NCBI RefSeq assembly: GCF_030269545.1
Contig: NZ_BSTN01000002.1
Span: 310,001-374,000, forward strand
Length of the DNA: 64,000 nt
Direction: 5' to 3'
Origin: Actinomadura sp. NBRC 104425
Lineage (GTDB): Bacteria > Actinomycetota > Actinomycetes > Streptosporangiales > Streptosporangiaceae
Numbering within the stretch: position 1 is the first letter of the stretch; each line of letters starts with the position of its first letter. The translations under genes were made by a program, and so were the position numbers. The notes beneath the pieces are model-generated. The model made no database searches, was not told where the DNA came from, and saw nothing but the letters and a program-made list of their open reading frames with translations. Below, in pieces: positions 8,933 through 17,900 of the stretch.

Positions 8933-10396
8933 ATGACGAGCAGCACCGAGGCGACCTCGACCACTCCGCAGGTGGCGGTCAACGACATCGGGTCCGAGGA
9001 TGCCTTCCTCGCCGCGATCGACGAGACCATCAAGTACTTCAGCGACGGCGACATTGTGGAGGGGACGGTCGTCAAGGTCGATCGTGACGAGGTTCTCCTC
9101 GACATCGGCTACAAGACCGAGGGCGTCATCCCCTCCCGAGAGCTGTCCATCAAGCACGACGTCGACCCCAACGAGGTCGTCGCCGTGGGCGACCACGTCG
9201 AGGCCCTGGTCCTCCAGAAGGAGGACAAGGAGGGCCGGCTGATCCTGTCCAAGAAGCGCGCCCAGTACGAGCGCGCCTGGGGCACGATCGAGAAGATCAA
9301 GGACGAGGACGGCATCGTCACCGGTACCGTCATCGAGGTCGTCAAGGGCGGTCTCATCCTCGACATCGGCCTTCGCGGGTTCCTGCCCGCCTCGCTGGTC
9401 GAGATGCGCCGGGTGCGCGACCTGCAGCCCTACGTCGGCCGCGAGCTCGAGGCCAAGATCATCGAGCTGGACAAGAACCGCAACAACGTGGTCCTGTCCC
9501 GCCGCGCCTGGCTCGAGCAGACCCAGAGCGAGGTCCGCCAGACCTTCCTCAACACCCTGCAGAAGGGCCAGGTCCGCAAGGGCGTGGTGTCGTCCATCGT
9601 CAACTTCGGCGCGTTCGTCGACCTGGGCGGAGTGGACGGCCTGGTGCACGTCTCCGAGCTGTCCTGGAAGCACATCGACCACCCGTCGGAGGTCGTCGAG
9701 GTCGGCCAGGAGGTCACCGTCGAGGTCCTCGACGTCGACATGGAGCGCGAGCGGGTCTCCCTGTCGCTCAAGGCGACCCAGGAGGACCCCTGGCAGCAGT
9801 TCGCCCGCACCCACCAGATCGGGCAGGTCGTGCCGGGCCGCGTCACCAAGCTGGTGCCGTTCGGCGCGTTCGTCCGCGTCGAGGAGGGCATCGAGGGCCT
9901 GGTGCACATCTCCGAGCTGGCCGAGCGCCACGTGGAGATCCCCGAGCAGGTGGTCCAGGTCGGCGACGAGATCTTCGTGAAGATCATCGACATCGACCTC
10001 GACCGGCGCCGCATCAGCCTGTCGCTCAAGCAGGCCAACGAGGGCGCCCTGGGCATCGAGGACGAGGACTTCGACCCCACCCTCTACGGCATGCCCGCCG
10101 AGTACGACGAGCAGGGCAACTACAAGTACCCCGAGGGCTTCGACCCGGAGACCGGGGAGTGGCTGCCCGGCTACGAGCAGCAGCGGGAGACCTGGGAGCG
10201 CCAGTACGCCGAGGCGCGCGCCCGCTTCGAGGCGCACCGCCGCCAGATCGAGGAGGCCCGCAAGGCCGAGGCGGAGGCCGAGGGCGGCCTCGGCGGCGAC
10301 GCCTCCTACTCCGGCGGTGAGAGCGACTCCGGCGGCGCCCTGGCCACCGACGAGGCCCTCGCCGCGCTGCGCGAGAAGCTCTCGGGCGGCCAGTAG
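8933..10396 (+). CDS. rpsA: 30S ribosomal protein S1
   Basis: From the ATG at 8933 the protein has 487 residues starting MTSSTEATSTTPQVAVNDIG, which matches the usual actinobacterial start; an in-frame ATG at 8906 would add nine residues. Four S1 RNA-binding domains follow between about residues 35 and 365, with repeated patterns such as GAFVDLGGVDGLVHVSELSW and GAFVRVEEGIEGLVHISELA. The last 120 residues form a charged, Glu/Ala/Gly-rich tail. The protein helps recruit mRNA to the 30S subunit. GGAG lies 11 bases before the start. It stands alone between two long non-coding spacers, with its own promoter and terminator. Confidence 0.97.
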   Translation: MTSSTEATSTTPQVAVNDIGSEDAFLAAIDETIKYFSDGDIVEGTVVKVDRDEVLLDIGYKTEGVIPSRELSIKHDVDPNEVVAVGDHVEALVLQKEDKEGRLILSKKRAQYERAWGTIEKIKDEDGIVTGTVIEVVKGGLILDIGLRGFLPASLVEMRRVRDLQPYVGRELEAKIIELDKNRNNVVLSRRAWLEQTQSEVRQTFLNTLQKGQVRKGVVSSIVNFGAFVDLGGVDGLVHVSELSWKHIDHPSEVVEVGQEVTVEVLDVDMERERVSLSLKATQEDPWQQFARTHQIGQVVPGRVTKLVPFGAFVRVEEGIEGLVHISELAERHVEIPEQVVQVGDEIFVKIIDIDLDRRRISLSLKQANEGALGIEDEDFDPTLYGMPAEYDEQGNYKYPEGFDPETGEWLPGYEQQRETWERQYAEARARFEAHRRQIEEARKAEAEAEGGLGGDASYSGGESDSGGALATDEALAALREKLSGGQ

Positions 10397-10404
10397 GCGG
10401 CACC

Positions 10405-10437
10405 CCGTTCAGGGCCCGCACGCCGCGTCCTGAACGG
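10405..10437 (+). terminator. hairpin terminator after rpsA
   Basis: CCGTTCAGG (10405-10413) and CCTGAACGG (10429-10437) are perfect complements around a 15-base loop, eight bases after the rpsA stop. No T run follows. Confidence 0.6.
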
Positions 10438-11778
10438 CCTGTGACAGCCGGTCCGGGACGTGGTTCCAGGGGACGCCCCGGGGACCGCGTCCCGGACCGA
10501 TGCGCCCGCCTCTTGCGTGCAGCCCGCCTCGCAGGCGGCCGACCCGGCGGGCACGCTCGGCGTCCGGCCACGCGGTCCACAGCGCCGGCTCAGCCTCACA
10601 CGCATGCTCACGGCGGTCGCCCGCGGGCGCGTGCGCGGCGCTGTCCTGTTGGGGCTTCGGTCGGGGTGTCCTTGCCGTCGGCGCTCCACCTGTGACGGGG
10701 CCCGCCCGCAGGCGGACCCGCGACGCAGGCCGCCCGCGGGCGGAGTCGGGGAAGCCCTCGAACGTCCGCGCGGCAGTCCGCCGCTGCGCGTGCTGCGGGG
10801 CGTCTGCTGAACCCGGGCCGGGGCAAGGTGCTCGCAAGACCGGCGTCGGGCGTCGCCGCTGACGTTCCGCAGGTGCTGGCGAGCCGCCCTGCGCCCCCGG
10901 GAGTCATTCGGCCGGCGCCGCCTGCTGCACGCACCCGGCGCGGCGACGTGCCGGTTGACGTACTGCGGGATGCCGGCCGGTCTGGTCCGGGGTGCCTGTG
11001 GTGCTCTGTGTGGCGGTTTGGTGCGTGTGCGCGTCCGTGAGTGGCTCCGGGGGCGCGTGAGATCGCGACTGCCCGTTGCACGTTCTCCGTCCGGCAGAGG
11101 CAGACGCAGGCTGGTACAGGCTGTGGCCCGGCTGACGCCGGCCGCCTGAAGGCACGCAGCACATGGCCGGCCCGCGCCACGCCGGCGCGGTCTCGGCGTT
11201 GGCGCGCGAGGCGGCCTGCTGCCTCCCGCCTCGCGCTCGGCAGGTGGTCCGCGGGGCCTGGGCGGTACTCCCGGCCGGCCGCATGCACGCCGGGACTGCC
11301 GCGATGGCTTGCGGACGTCCGCCCGGCGTCCATACGCGGGACCGGCGCGGGCGGCCTGCTGCCCTGACGGCTCGCCTGCGAGAGGCCGGGGTCCGCTGGG
11401 ACCGGATCGGACGCCGCCGGGTCGGCCTCGCCGCAGGGACGTGGGCCTTGCCGCCCGCGGCCACCCGCGAGGCAGGCGGCCCCGTGCCGACGGGAGAGGC
11501 GGTCCGGTTGCGGCCGCGCGGCCGGCGCGTGTCGGGCTGCGGCGCCCCCTGGCTCCGCCTTCGCGTCCCGGGTAGGGCGCTGGTGTGGTGAATTTTGGGG
11601 AGTCGTAGCGGCGTGGGACGCTCGGCGGGTCATAGGATCAACGGCCGGAGGTGCGGTTCGTGGATCGGCCTTCGGCCGTGATCCTTGTGGCGCCCGCCGG
11701 ACCCCTCCGGTCCCCGTCGGCGGCCCGCCCGCTCGTCCCGCCCGTTTTCCTGCTCGTCCCCGGGGAGCACACGTTCAA
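10438..11778. other. gene-free, palindrome-rich GC spacer
   Basis: Some 1.34 kb contain no gene I can support. The DNA is full of CCGCC/GGCGG dyads, for example CCGCCTCGCAGGCGG near 10524 and the perfect palindrome CCGCCCGCGGGCGG at 10730-10743. GCGGCCTGCTGCC occurs near 11211 and again near 11349. Open frames here overlap on several strands and none has a domain or ribosome site. An untranslated RNA or decayed genes are possible. Confidence 0.55.
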
Positions 11779-13734
11779 TTGGCCAGCACAGAGGTAGGCA
11801 CCCGGACCGGCGGCCCCGCGCAGGCCGGTCCCTCGATCGTCCCGCAGGGTCCGGCGCGGCTGGTGCTGATCGCCGTCACCGTCGCCGTGCTCGCGCAGAC
11901 CCTGCGCTTTTCGCTGCCCCAGTTCGACCACTTCGCCGACTCCGCCGGCGTCGGCGTGGCCGGTGCGGCCGTGCTGGTGGTGTTCCTGGCGGGGTTCGCC
12001 GGGCCGCTGGTGCGCCGGGCCGCCGGGCCCCGCGGGCTGCTGCTGGCCGGGGTCGGCGGGCTGCTGGCGGTGCGGCTTGTCGCCGAGGCGGTCGAGCCGC
12101 GCGTGTGGCTGGCGTTCCTCGGCACCGCGATCGGCATGGTCGCGGTGGCGGCGCTGTACGAGGGCGCGCGCGGCCTGTCCGGGGTGGGCTTCGCCACCGC
12201 CACGGTCGCGGGCCTGTCGGCCGACACCGCGGTGCGCATGGCGTTCGGCACCTGGGACCCGGTGTGGCGGCCCGGGGTCTGGCCGTGGCTGCCGTGCCTG
12301 GCGTTCGTGGGCCTGGGCGCCTTCGCGCTGTACCGGGAGCTGTCGTCCGGGCCGGTGGAGGCGCCGGGCATCTCCTGGCGGGACGCGCTGGGCGCCTCGG
12401 CGATCGGGCCGTTCCTGGCGCTGCAGACGCTGGTGCTGTCCAGCCCGGCGTTCGTGGCGTCGTCGGGGTGGCGGTCGCTGACCGTCGCGCACGTGGCGGT
12501 CGTCGCCGGGCAGGGGCTGGCGCTGGCGTTCCTGGCGTCGGGCCTGGCGGTGCGGGCGGTGCCGGGCGGCGTGTGCGTGCTCGGCGGCACCCTGCTGGGC
12601 GTCGGCGCGGGCGCGGTCGCCGGAACGTACGCGATCAGCGGCATCGAGGTGGTGCCGGTGGTGGTCGTCGGGCAGGTGCTGTCGGCGTGGCTGCTGGCGG
12701 TGGCGTGCCGCGCGCCGCTGCGCCGCGCCGGGACGGGCGGCCCGGTGTGGCGGATCGACACGGGCGCCGCGCTCGGCGGGTTCCTCATCGCGCTGATCCT
12801 CATCCCGTACCAGGTCAGCGCGATCGAGCCGCTACCGGTGCCGAACAACGTGCTGCCCGGCCTGGCGGGAATCCTGCTGGGCGCGCTGGCGGCGATCGCG
12901 GCGGCGCGGGGCGGCCCGCTGCCGGCGCGGGCGCCGGTGCGGGCGCTGACCGCCGGGGCCGCCGCGCTGGTGCTGCTGCTCGGCACGCTGATCTTCACGT
13001 TCACCACCCCGAACCGGGAGGCCGGCGCGGCGGCCCGGTCGGCCGGGCAGGTGCGGGTGATGACCTACAACATCCACGACGCGGTCGACCAGGACGGCCG
13101 TCTCGACCCCGAGGGCATCGCGCGGGAGATCGAGCGGCAGCGCGTCGACGTGGTGCTGCTGCAGGAGGCCGGACGCGGGTCGCTGCTGTCGGGCACCACC
13201 GACGTCGGGGTGTGGCTGTCGCGCCGCCTCGGCATGAAGCTGCTGTGGGGGCCGGCCGCCGACGGGCAGTTCGGCAACGCGATCCTGACGTCGCTGCCGG
13301 TGCGCAGCTCGGGCACCGGGAGGATGGCCAAGGCCGACTGGTCGCAGATCCGCGGGTACGTGTGGGCGCGGCTGGCGGTCGGCGGCACCACGATGGACGT
13401 GTGGTCCACGCACCTGGAGGGCGGCGCCGACCAGGACGCCGAACGGGTCCGCGAGGTCGCCACGCTGCTGCGGGCCTGGGGCGGCGCCCCCCGCACGATC
13501 ATCGGCGGCGACTTCAACGGCGGGCCGGGCAGCGCGGCGGTCGGCCGGATGCTGGACGGCACCGAGCTGCGCAGCGCCGCATTCAGCGGCGACCCGTCGC
13601 CGACCACGGCCGCCGGCGAGCGGGTCGACTGGATCTTCGGCACCGACGACCTGACGTTCTCCGACTACCAGGTGGTGCGGTCGCGGGCGTCGGACCACTA
13701 TCCCATCGTGGTGACCGTCCGGATCGGGCGGTAG
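11779..13734 (+). CDS. polytopic membrane protein fused to an endonuclease/exonuclease/phosphatase (EEP) domain
   Basis: This 651-residue protein begins with a TTG (GGAG about 12 bases upstream). About residues 30-415 form ten to eleven hydrophobic helices. The rest is an EEP fold with VMTYNIHDAVD (about 425, metal-binding Asn), VVLLQEAG (catalytic Glu), GGDFNGGPG (about 575, Asp and Asn) and RASDHYPIV (about 637, Asp-His). All the usual catalytic residues are present, so it is probably an active phosphodiesterase or phosphatase. The orientation of the domain relative to the membrane cannot be read. Relatives in actinobacteria are annotated only as EEP family proteins. Substrates could be nucleic acid or phospholipid. 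Confidence 0.85.
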   Translation: MASTEVGTRTGGPAQAGPSIVPQGPARLVLIAVTVAVLAQTLRFSLPQFDHFADSAGVGVAGAAVLVVFLAGFAGPLVRRAAGPRGLLLAGVGGLLAVRLVAEAVEPRVWLAFLGTAIGMVAVAALYEGARGLSGVGFATATVAGLSADTAVRMAFGTWDPVWRPGVWPWLPCLAFVGLGAFALYRELSSGPVEAPGISWRDALGASAIGPFLALQTLVLSSPAFVASSGWRSLTVAHVAVVAGQGLALAFLASGLAVRAVPGGVCVLGGTLLGVGAGAVAGTYAISGIEVVPVVVVGQVLSAWLLAVACRAPLRRAGTGGPVWRIDTGAALGGFLIALILIPYQVSAIEPLPVPNNVLPGLAGILLGALAAIAAARGGPLPARAPVRALTAGAAALVLLLGTLIFTFTTPNREAGAAARSAGQVRVMTYNIHDAVDQDGRLDPEGIAREIERQRVDVVLLQEAGRGSLLSGTTDVGVWLSRRLGMKLLWGPAADGQFGNAILTSLPVRSSGTGRMAKADWSQIRGYVWARLAVGGTTMDVWSTHLEGGADQDAERVREVATLLRAWGGAPRTIIGGDFNGGPGSAAVGRMLDGTELRSAAFSGDPSPTTAAGERVDWIFGTDDLTFSDYQVVRSRASDHYPIVVTVRIGR

Positions 13735-13758
13735 CCGGCCGCGGGCCCGCGGCCCCGC

Positions 13759-13764
13759 TAGGGT
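13759..13764 (+). promoter_or_regulatory. -10 hexamer of a leaderless GNAT transcript
   Basis: TAGGGT lies exactly six bases before the ATG at 13771, and no ribosome site is present. Confidence 0.6.
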
Positions 13765-13770
13765 CGCCCC

Positions 13771-14265
13771 ATGCACGAGCCGCAGGTCGTGATCGAGCGG
13801 GCCGGGCCCGCGGACGCCGGGGAGATCTTCACCGTGCAGCGCGCGGCCTACCTGGCCGAGGCGCAGCTGTACGGCGACCCGTTCCTCCCTCCGCTGGTGG
13901 AGTCGCTGGAGCAGCTGCGCGCGGCGCTCGACGGCGACGCGGTGGTGCTGAAGGCGGTGGCCGGGCACCGCCTGGTGGGGGCGGTGCGGGCGCAGTTCAG
14001 CGAGCACACCTGCCTGATCGGGCGGCTGGTCGTCGCGCCGGACGCGCAGGGCCGCGGGATCGGCGGCCGTCTGGTGGCGGCGCTGGAGCAGCAGGTGGCG
14101 GGCCGTGTCGACGCGTGCGTGCTGTTCACCGGCCATCTCAGCGAGGCGGGCCTGCGGCTGGCCCGGCGGCTCGGCTACCGGGAGACGCACCGCGAGCGCG
14201 TCGCGGCCCACCTGACGCTGGTGCACATGCGCAAGGACCTGGTGCCCGCGGTGGCTCCCGGCTGA
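13771..14265 (+). CDS. GNAT family N-acetyltransferase
   Basis: The 164-residue protein is a single GNAT domain. The acetyl-CoA pyrophosphate loop is seen as LVVAPDAQGRGIGGRL (about 89-104, matching the R/Q-x-x-G-x-G/A motif A), followed by the motif B end ARRLGYRE. It probably transfers an acetyl group to a small molecule or protein amine in the cytosol; the acceptor is unknown. It lies 36 bases after the EEP gene but has its own leaderless-type promoter. The next gene is coaE, which also has its own promoter. Confidence 0.85.
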   Translation: MHEPQVVIERAGPADAGEIFTVQRAAYLAEAQLYGDPFLPPLVESLEQLRAALDGDAVVLKAVAGHRLVGAVRAQFSEHTCLIGRLVVAPDAQGRGIGGRLVAALEQQVAGRVDACVLFTGHLSEAGLRLARRLGYRETHRERVAAHLTLVHMRKDLVPAVAPG

Positions 14266-14298
14266 CCCCGCCCCCTGCGCCGCCGATCGAGCGGTCGT

Positions 14299-14304
14299 TA
14301 GGGT
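14299..14304 (+). promoter_or_regulatory. -10 hexamer of a leaderless coaE transcript
   Basis: TAGGGT lies exactly six bases before the GTG at 14311, the same layout as at the gene before it. Confidence 0.6.
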
Positions 14305-14310
14305 GGGGGC

Positions 14311-14922
14311 GTGCTGAAGGTGGGACTGACCGGCGGGATCGGATCGGGCAAAAGCGAGGTGTCGGCGCGGCTCGCCGCGCACGGCGCGATGGTCATCGAC
14401 GCGGACCGGATCGCCCGGGAGGTGGTCGAGCCCGGCACGCCCGGGCTGGCGGCGGTGGTGAAGGAGTTCGGCGAGCAGGTGCTGCGGCCCGACGGCGCGC
14501 TGGACCGCGAGCGGCTGGGCTCGATCGTGTTCTCCGACCCGGACCGGCTGGCCGCGCTGAACGCGATCGTCCACCCCCTGGTGGGGGAGCGGGTGGCGGA
14601 GCTGATGGAGGCCGCCCCCGAGGGCGCGGTGGTGGTGTACGACGTGCCGCTGCTGGCCGAGAACGGCCTGGCCGGCATGTACGACGTGGTGGTGGTCGTG
14701 GACGCCCCCGTGGAGACGCAGGTCCGGCGGCTGGTGGAGCACCGCGGGATGACCGAGGAGGACGCGCGGGCCCGGATCGCCGCCCAGGCCACCCGGGAGC
14801 AGCGCCTCGCGCTCGCCCACCGCGTCATCGACAATTCCGGGAGCCTGGACGAACTACGCGCCCAGGTCGACACGCTGTGGGACGAGCTGACCCGGCGCGC
14901 ACGCGCCGCCCAGGCGGGGTGA
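14311..14922 (+). CDS. coaE: dephospho-CoA kinase
   Basis: The 203-residue protein has the P-loop GGIGSGKS (about 8-15), the conserved [16 protein letters not shown] and the lid-region DVPLLAENG. It carries out the last step of coenzyme A synthesis, phosphorylating the 3'-hydroxyl of dephospho-CoA. Mycobacterial CoaE carries an extra GrpB-like C-terminal domain; it is absent here, so this is the short form. The GTG start is fixed by the promoter spacing. It is convergent with the large gene that follows, with about 40 bases between them. Confidence 0.95.
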   Translation: MLKVGLTGGIGSGKSEVSARLAAHGAMVIDADRIAREVVEPGTPGLAAVVKEFGEQVLRPDGALDRERLGSIVFSDPDRLAALNAIVHPLVGERVAELMEAAPEGAVVVYDVPLLAENGLAGMYDVVVVVDAPVETQVRRLVEHRGMTEEDARARIAAQATREQRLALAHRVIDNSGSLDELRAQVDTLWDELTRRARAAQAG

Positions 14923-14964
14923 GGGCCGAGAGGGGCCGGTAGAGGCCGTCCCCCGGCCGCAGGG

Positions 14965-17900
14965 TCAGAACTCGGCGTCCAGGGGGATCCGGCGGACCTC
15001 GGGAAGGTAGGCGTCCAGCTCGCCCGGCTCGAAGCGGCACATGCCGATGGCGTACCAGAATTCGGAGGTGGCGTCGCCCTCCCACTTGTAGTCGCCGGAC
15101 GGCGCCAGGGCGGCCCAACCGGCGGGCAGCCCCAGCAGGGTGACGCGGCGGGCCGGGGCGGCGGGGTCGGACACGTCCCACAGGATGATGGCGCCGTCGT
15201 CGCCCGCGCTGGCCAGCAGCGTGCCGTCGGGGGAGAACGACAGCGACCACACGCGCCGGGTGTGGCCGGAAAGGGTGTGCACAGTGCGTCCGTCCCGCGG
15301 ATCCCACAGCCGCACCACCAGGTCGTCCCCGGCGGTGGCCAGCAGCGTGCCGCTGGGGTGGAACGCGGCGCACCACAGCCGTCCGGCGTGGCCGGTCAGG
15401 ACGCGGCGCGCCTGCCCCGAGTGCGGGTCCCACAGCCAGGCGGCGCCGTCGTTGCCGGCGCTGACGAGGGTGTCGCCGGTGGCGTCGAACTGCACCCGGT
15501 AGACGCGGTCGGTGTGGCCGCGCAGCGTGACGACGCATTCGCCGGTGCGGGCGTCCCACAGGCGGACGAGGCTGTCGTCGCAGCCGGTGGCGACCAGGCG
15601 GCCGTCGGGGGAGAAGTCGATGGACCGCACCCGGCCGCGGTGGTCGGCCAGGTTGACGGTCTCGCGGCCGGTGGTCCAGTACCACAGCCGGACGGTGTCG
15701 TCGTCGTTGGCGGTGGCCAGCACGTCCCCGTCGGGGCTGAACGCCTGCGCCCACACGTGGTCGGTCTCGGCGTTCAGCTCCCGTTCGAACACGCCCGTGC
15801 CGGCCTGCCACAGGTGGACGCCGCCGTCGTTGGTGGCGGTGGCCAGCTGCGCCCCGGCGGGGTTGAACGCGGCGGAGGTGAGGTTGTCGGCGGCGCCGCG
15901 CAGTTCCCGCACCAGGCGTCCGGTGCGCGGCTCCCACAGCCGTACCAGGCCGTCGTTGCCGCTGGAGGCCAGCAGCCCGCCGTCGGGGGAGAAGCACACG
16001 CCGGTGACGCGGCGGCCGTGTCCGCGCAGCACGGCCCTGCACTGCCCCGTCTCGGCGTCCCACAGCCGGGCGGTGCCGTCGTTGCTGCTGGTGGCGAGCT
16101 GGGAGCCGTCGGGGCGGAACGCGAACGGCCACACCGCCCCGCGGTGCCCGGCCAGTTCCACGCGCAGCCGCCCGGTCTCGGGGTCCCACAGGCGGATGGT
16201 CCCGGCGCTGTCGGCGGTGGCCAGGCGCCCCCCATCGGGGCTGAACGTCGCCTGGTAGATGGCGCCGCCGTGGCCGGTGAGGGTGCGGTGCAGGCGCCCG
16301 TCCCGCCACAGCCGCACTGAGCGGTCGGTGTCGCCGGTCACCATCAGGTCGCCGCCGGGGTGGAACGCGACGGCGTAGACGCGGCCGGTGTGGCCCACCA
16401 GTTCGTGCCGGATCTCCCCGGTGCGGATGTCCCACAGCCGCACCACGCCCGCCTCGTCGCCCGCGGCCAGCAGCGAGCCCCCCGGGTGGAACACCGCGCG
16501 GTAGACGGCGCCGCGGTGGCCGGTGAGCGTGCGTTGCAGCCGCCCCGTCACCAGGTCCCACACGCGCAGGACGCCCCCGGCGTCGCCCGTCACCATCACG
16601 GTGCCGGCGGGGTCGAACACCGCGGTGTAGATGGGCGCGGTGTGGCCGGGCAGCTCGTGGCGTTTCTCGCCGGTGGCGCAGTCCCACAGGCGGACGGTGC
16701 CGTCGGCCGCCCCCGCCGCCAGGAGCACGCCCCGGTGGGGGCCGTCGGGATGGGGCGGGCCGACGACGACGGGCCACACCCCTTCGGGGTGCACGGTGAG
16801 CGTGTGCGTGCAGCGGCCCGTCGCCAGGTCCCACAGCCGGATCGTGCCGTCGGCCGATCCGGTGGCCAGCAGGTCGCCGGTGGTGTCGAACACGACCGCG
16901 TAGGCGCGGTCGCGGTGGCCCAGGAGCGTGCGCAGGGGAGTACCCGTCACCGCGTCGCACACCAGCACGCCGCCGTCCTCGCCGCCCACCGCCAGGATGG
17001 ACCCGCCCGGGCTGTAGGCCAGCGGCTGCGGCAGCCGGCTGGTGGCGAAGTGGAACCCGTAGGGGACGCCGATCCCGGCGGGGGCCACCTGCAGGTCCAC
17101 GGGGCGGCCGGGGGCGATGGCGGCCTCGCGCAGCTCGGGCGCGGACGCGATGCGTTCCGGCAGGTTCGCGTCGATGAGGGCGGCGCGGGTCCAGCGGCTG
17201 CCGTCCACCGCCGCGTCCCGCAGGTCGGCGCGGGCCAGCCGCGCCCGCGACAGGTCCGCGCCGCGCAGGTCCGCGCCGGTCAGCCGGGCCCCGTCCAGCC
17301 GCGCCCCGGCCAGTGCCGCGTCCCGCAGCACCGCGCGCGACAGGTCGGCGCCGACCAGCTGCGCGTCGGTCAGGTCCGCGCCGGTCAGGTCGACGCCCTG
17401 GAAGTCGCGGTAGGACAGGTCCTCGCCGGCCAGGCGGGCGCCGCGCAGGTCGGTGCGCGCGGACGTGCGCAGCCGCGTGGTGATCTTGATGGCGTTGGAG
17501 CGGGCCACGTCGCCGGCGCTCGCGTCCGCCAGCACCCCGGCCGCCCACTCCTGGCAGGCGCGCGTGTCCGCAAGGTCGCACAGGAAGTCGACGGTCAGCT
17601 GCGACAGCGCGCGGGAGGCGAGCGCGCGCGGGGCCGCGCCCTTGGCGAACTCGTCGGCGATGTGCCGGGCGACGAGCCACTCCACCACCGACCCGTGGAT
17701 GAAGCCGAACAGGCCCTCGTCGGTGCGCACCAGCAGGCTCCCCGCCCCGACCGCGTGCGTCACCTGGTGCGGCGACATGCGCCCCTCGGTGAGGCCGGTG
17801 AGCGTGTCGGCCACGTCGGCGAGTTCCGCCAGGCGCAGGAACGACTCGTTGGTCTCCCACAGCCGCAGCGCGAGCGTCCCCACCGCCTGCCACATCGCCT

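Noticed and set aside
10608..11633. A 341-codon minus-strand frame in the spacer after rpsA
   Set aside because: Residues are Arg/Pro/Ala-rich without any recognisable motif, there is no ribosome site, and several competing frames overlap it.
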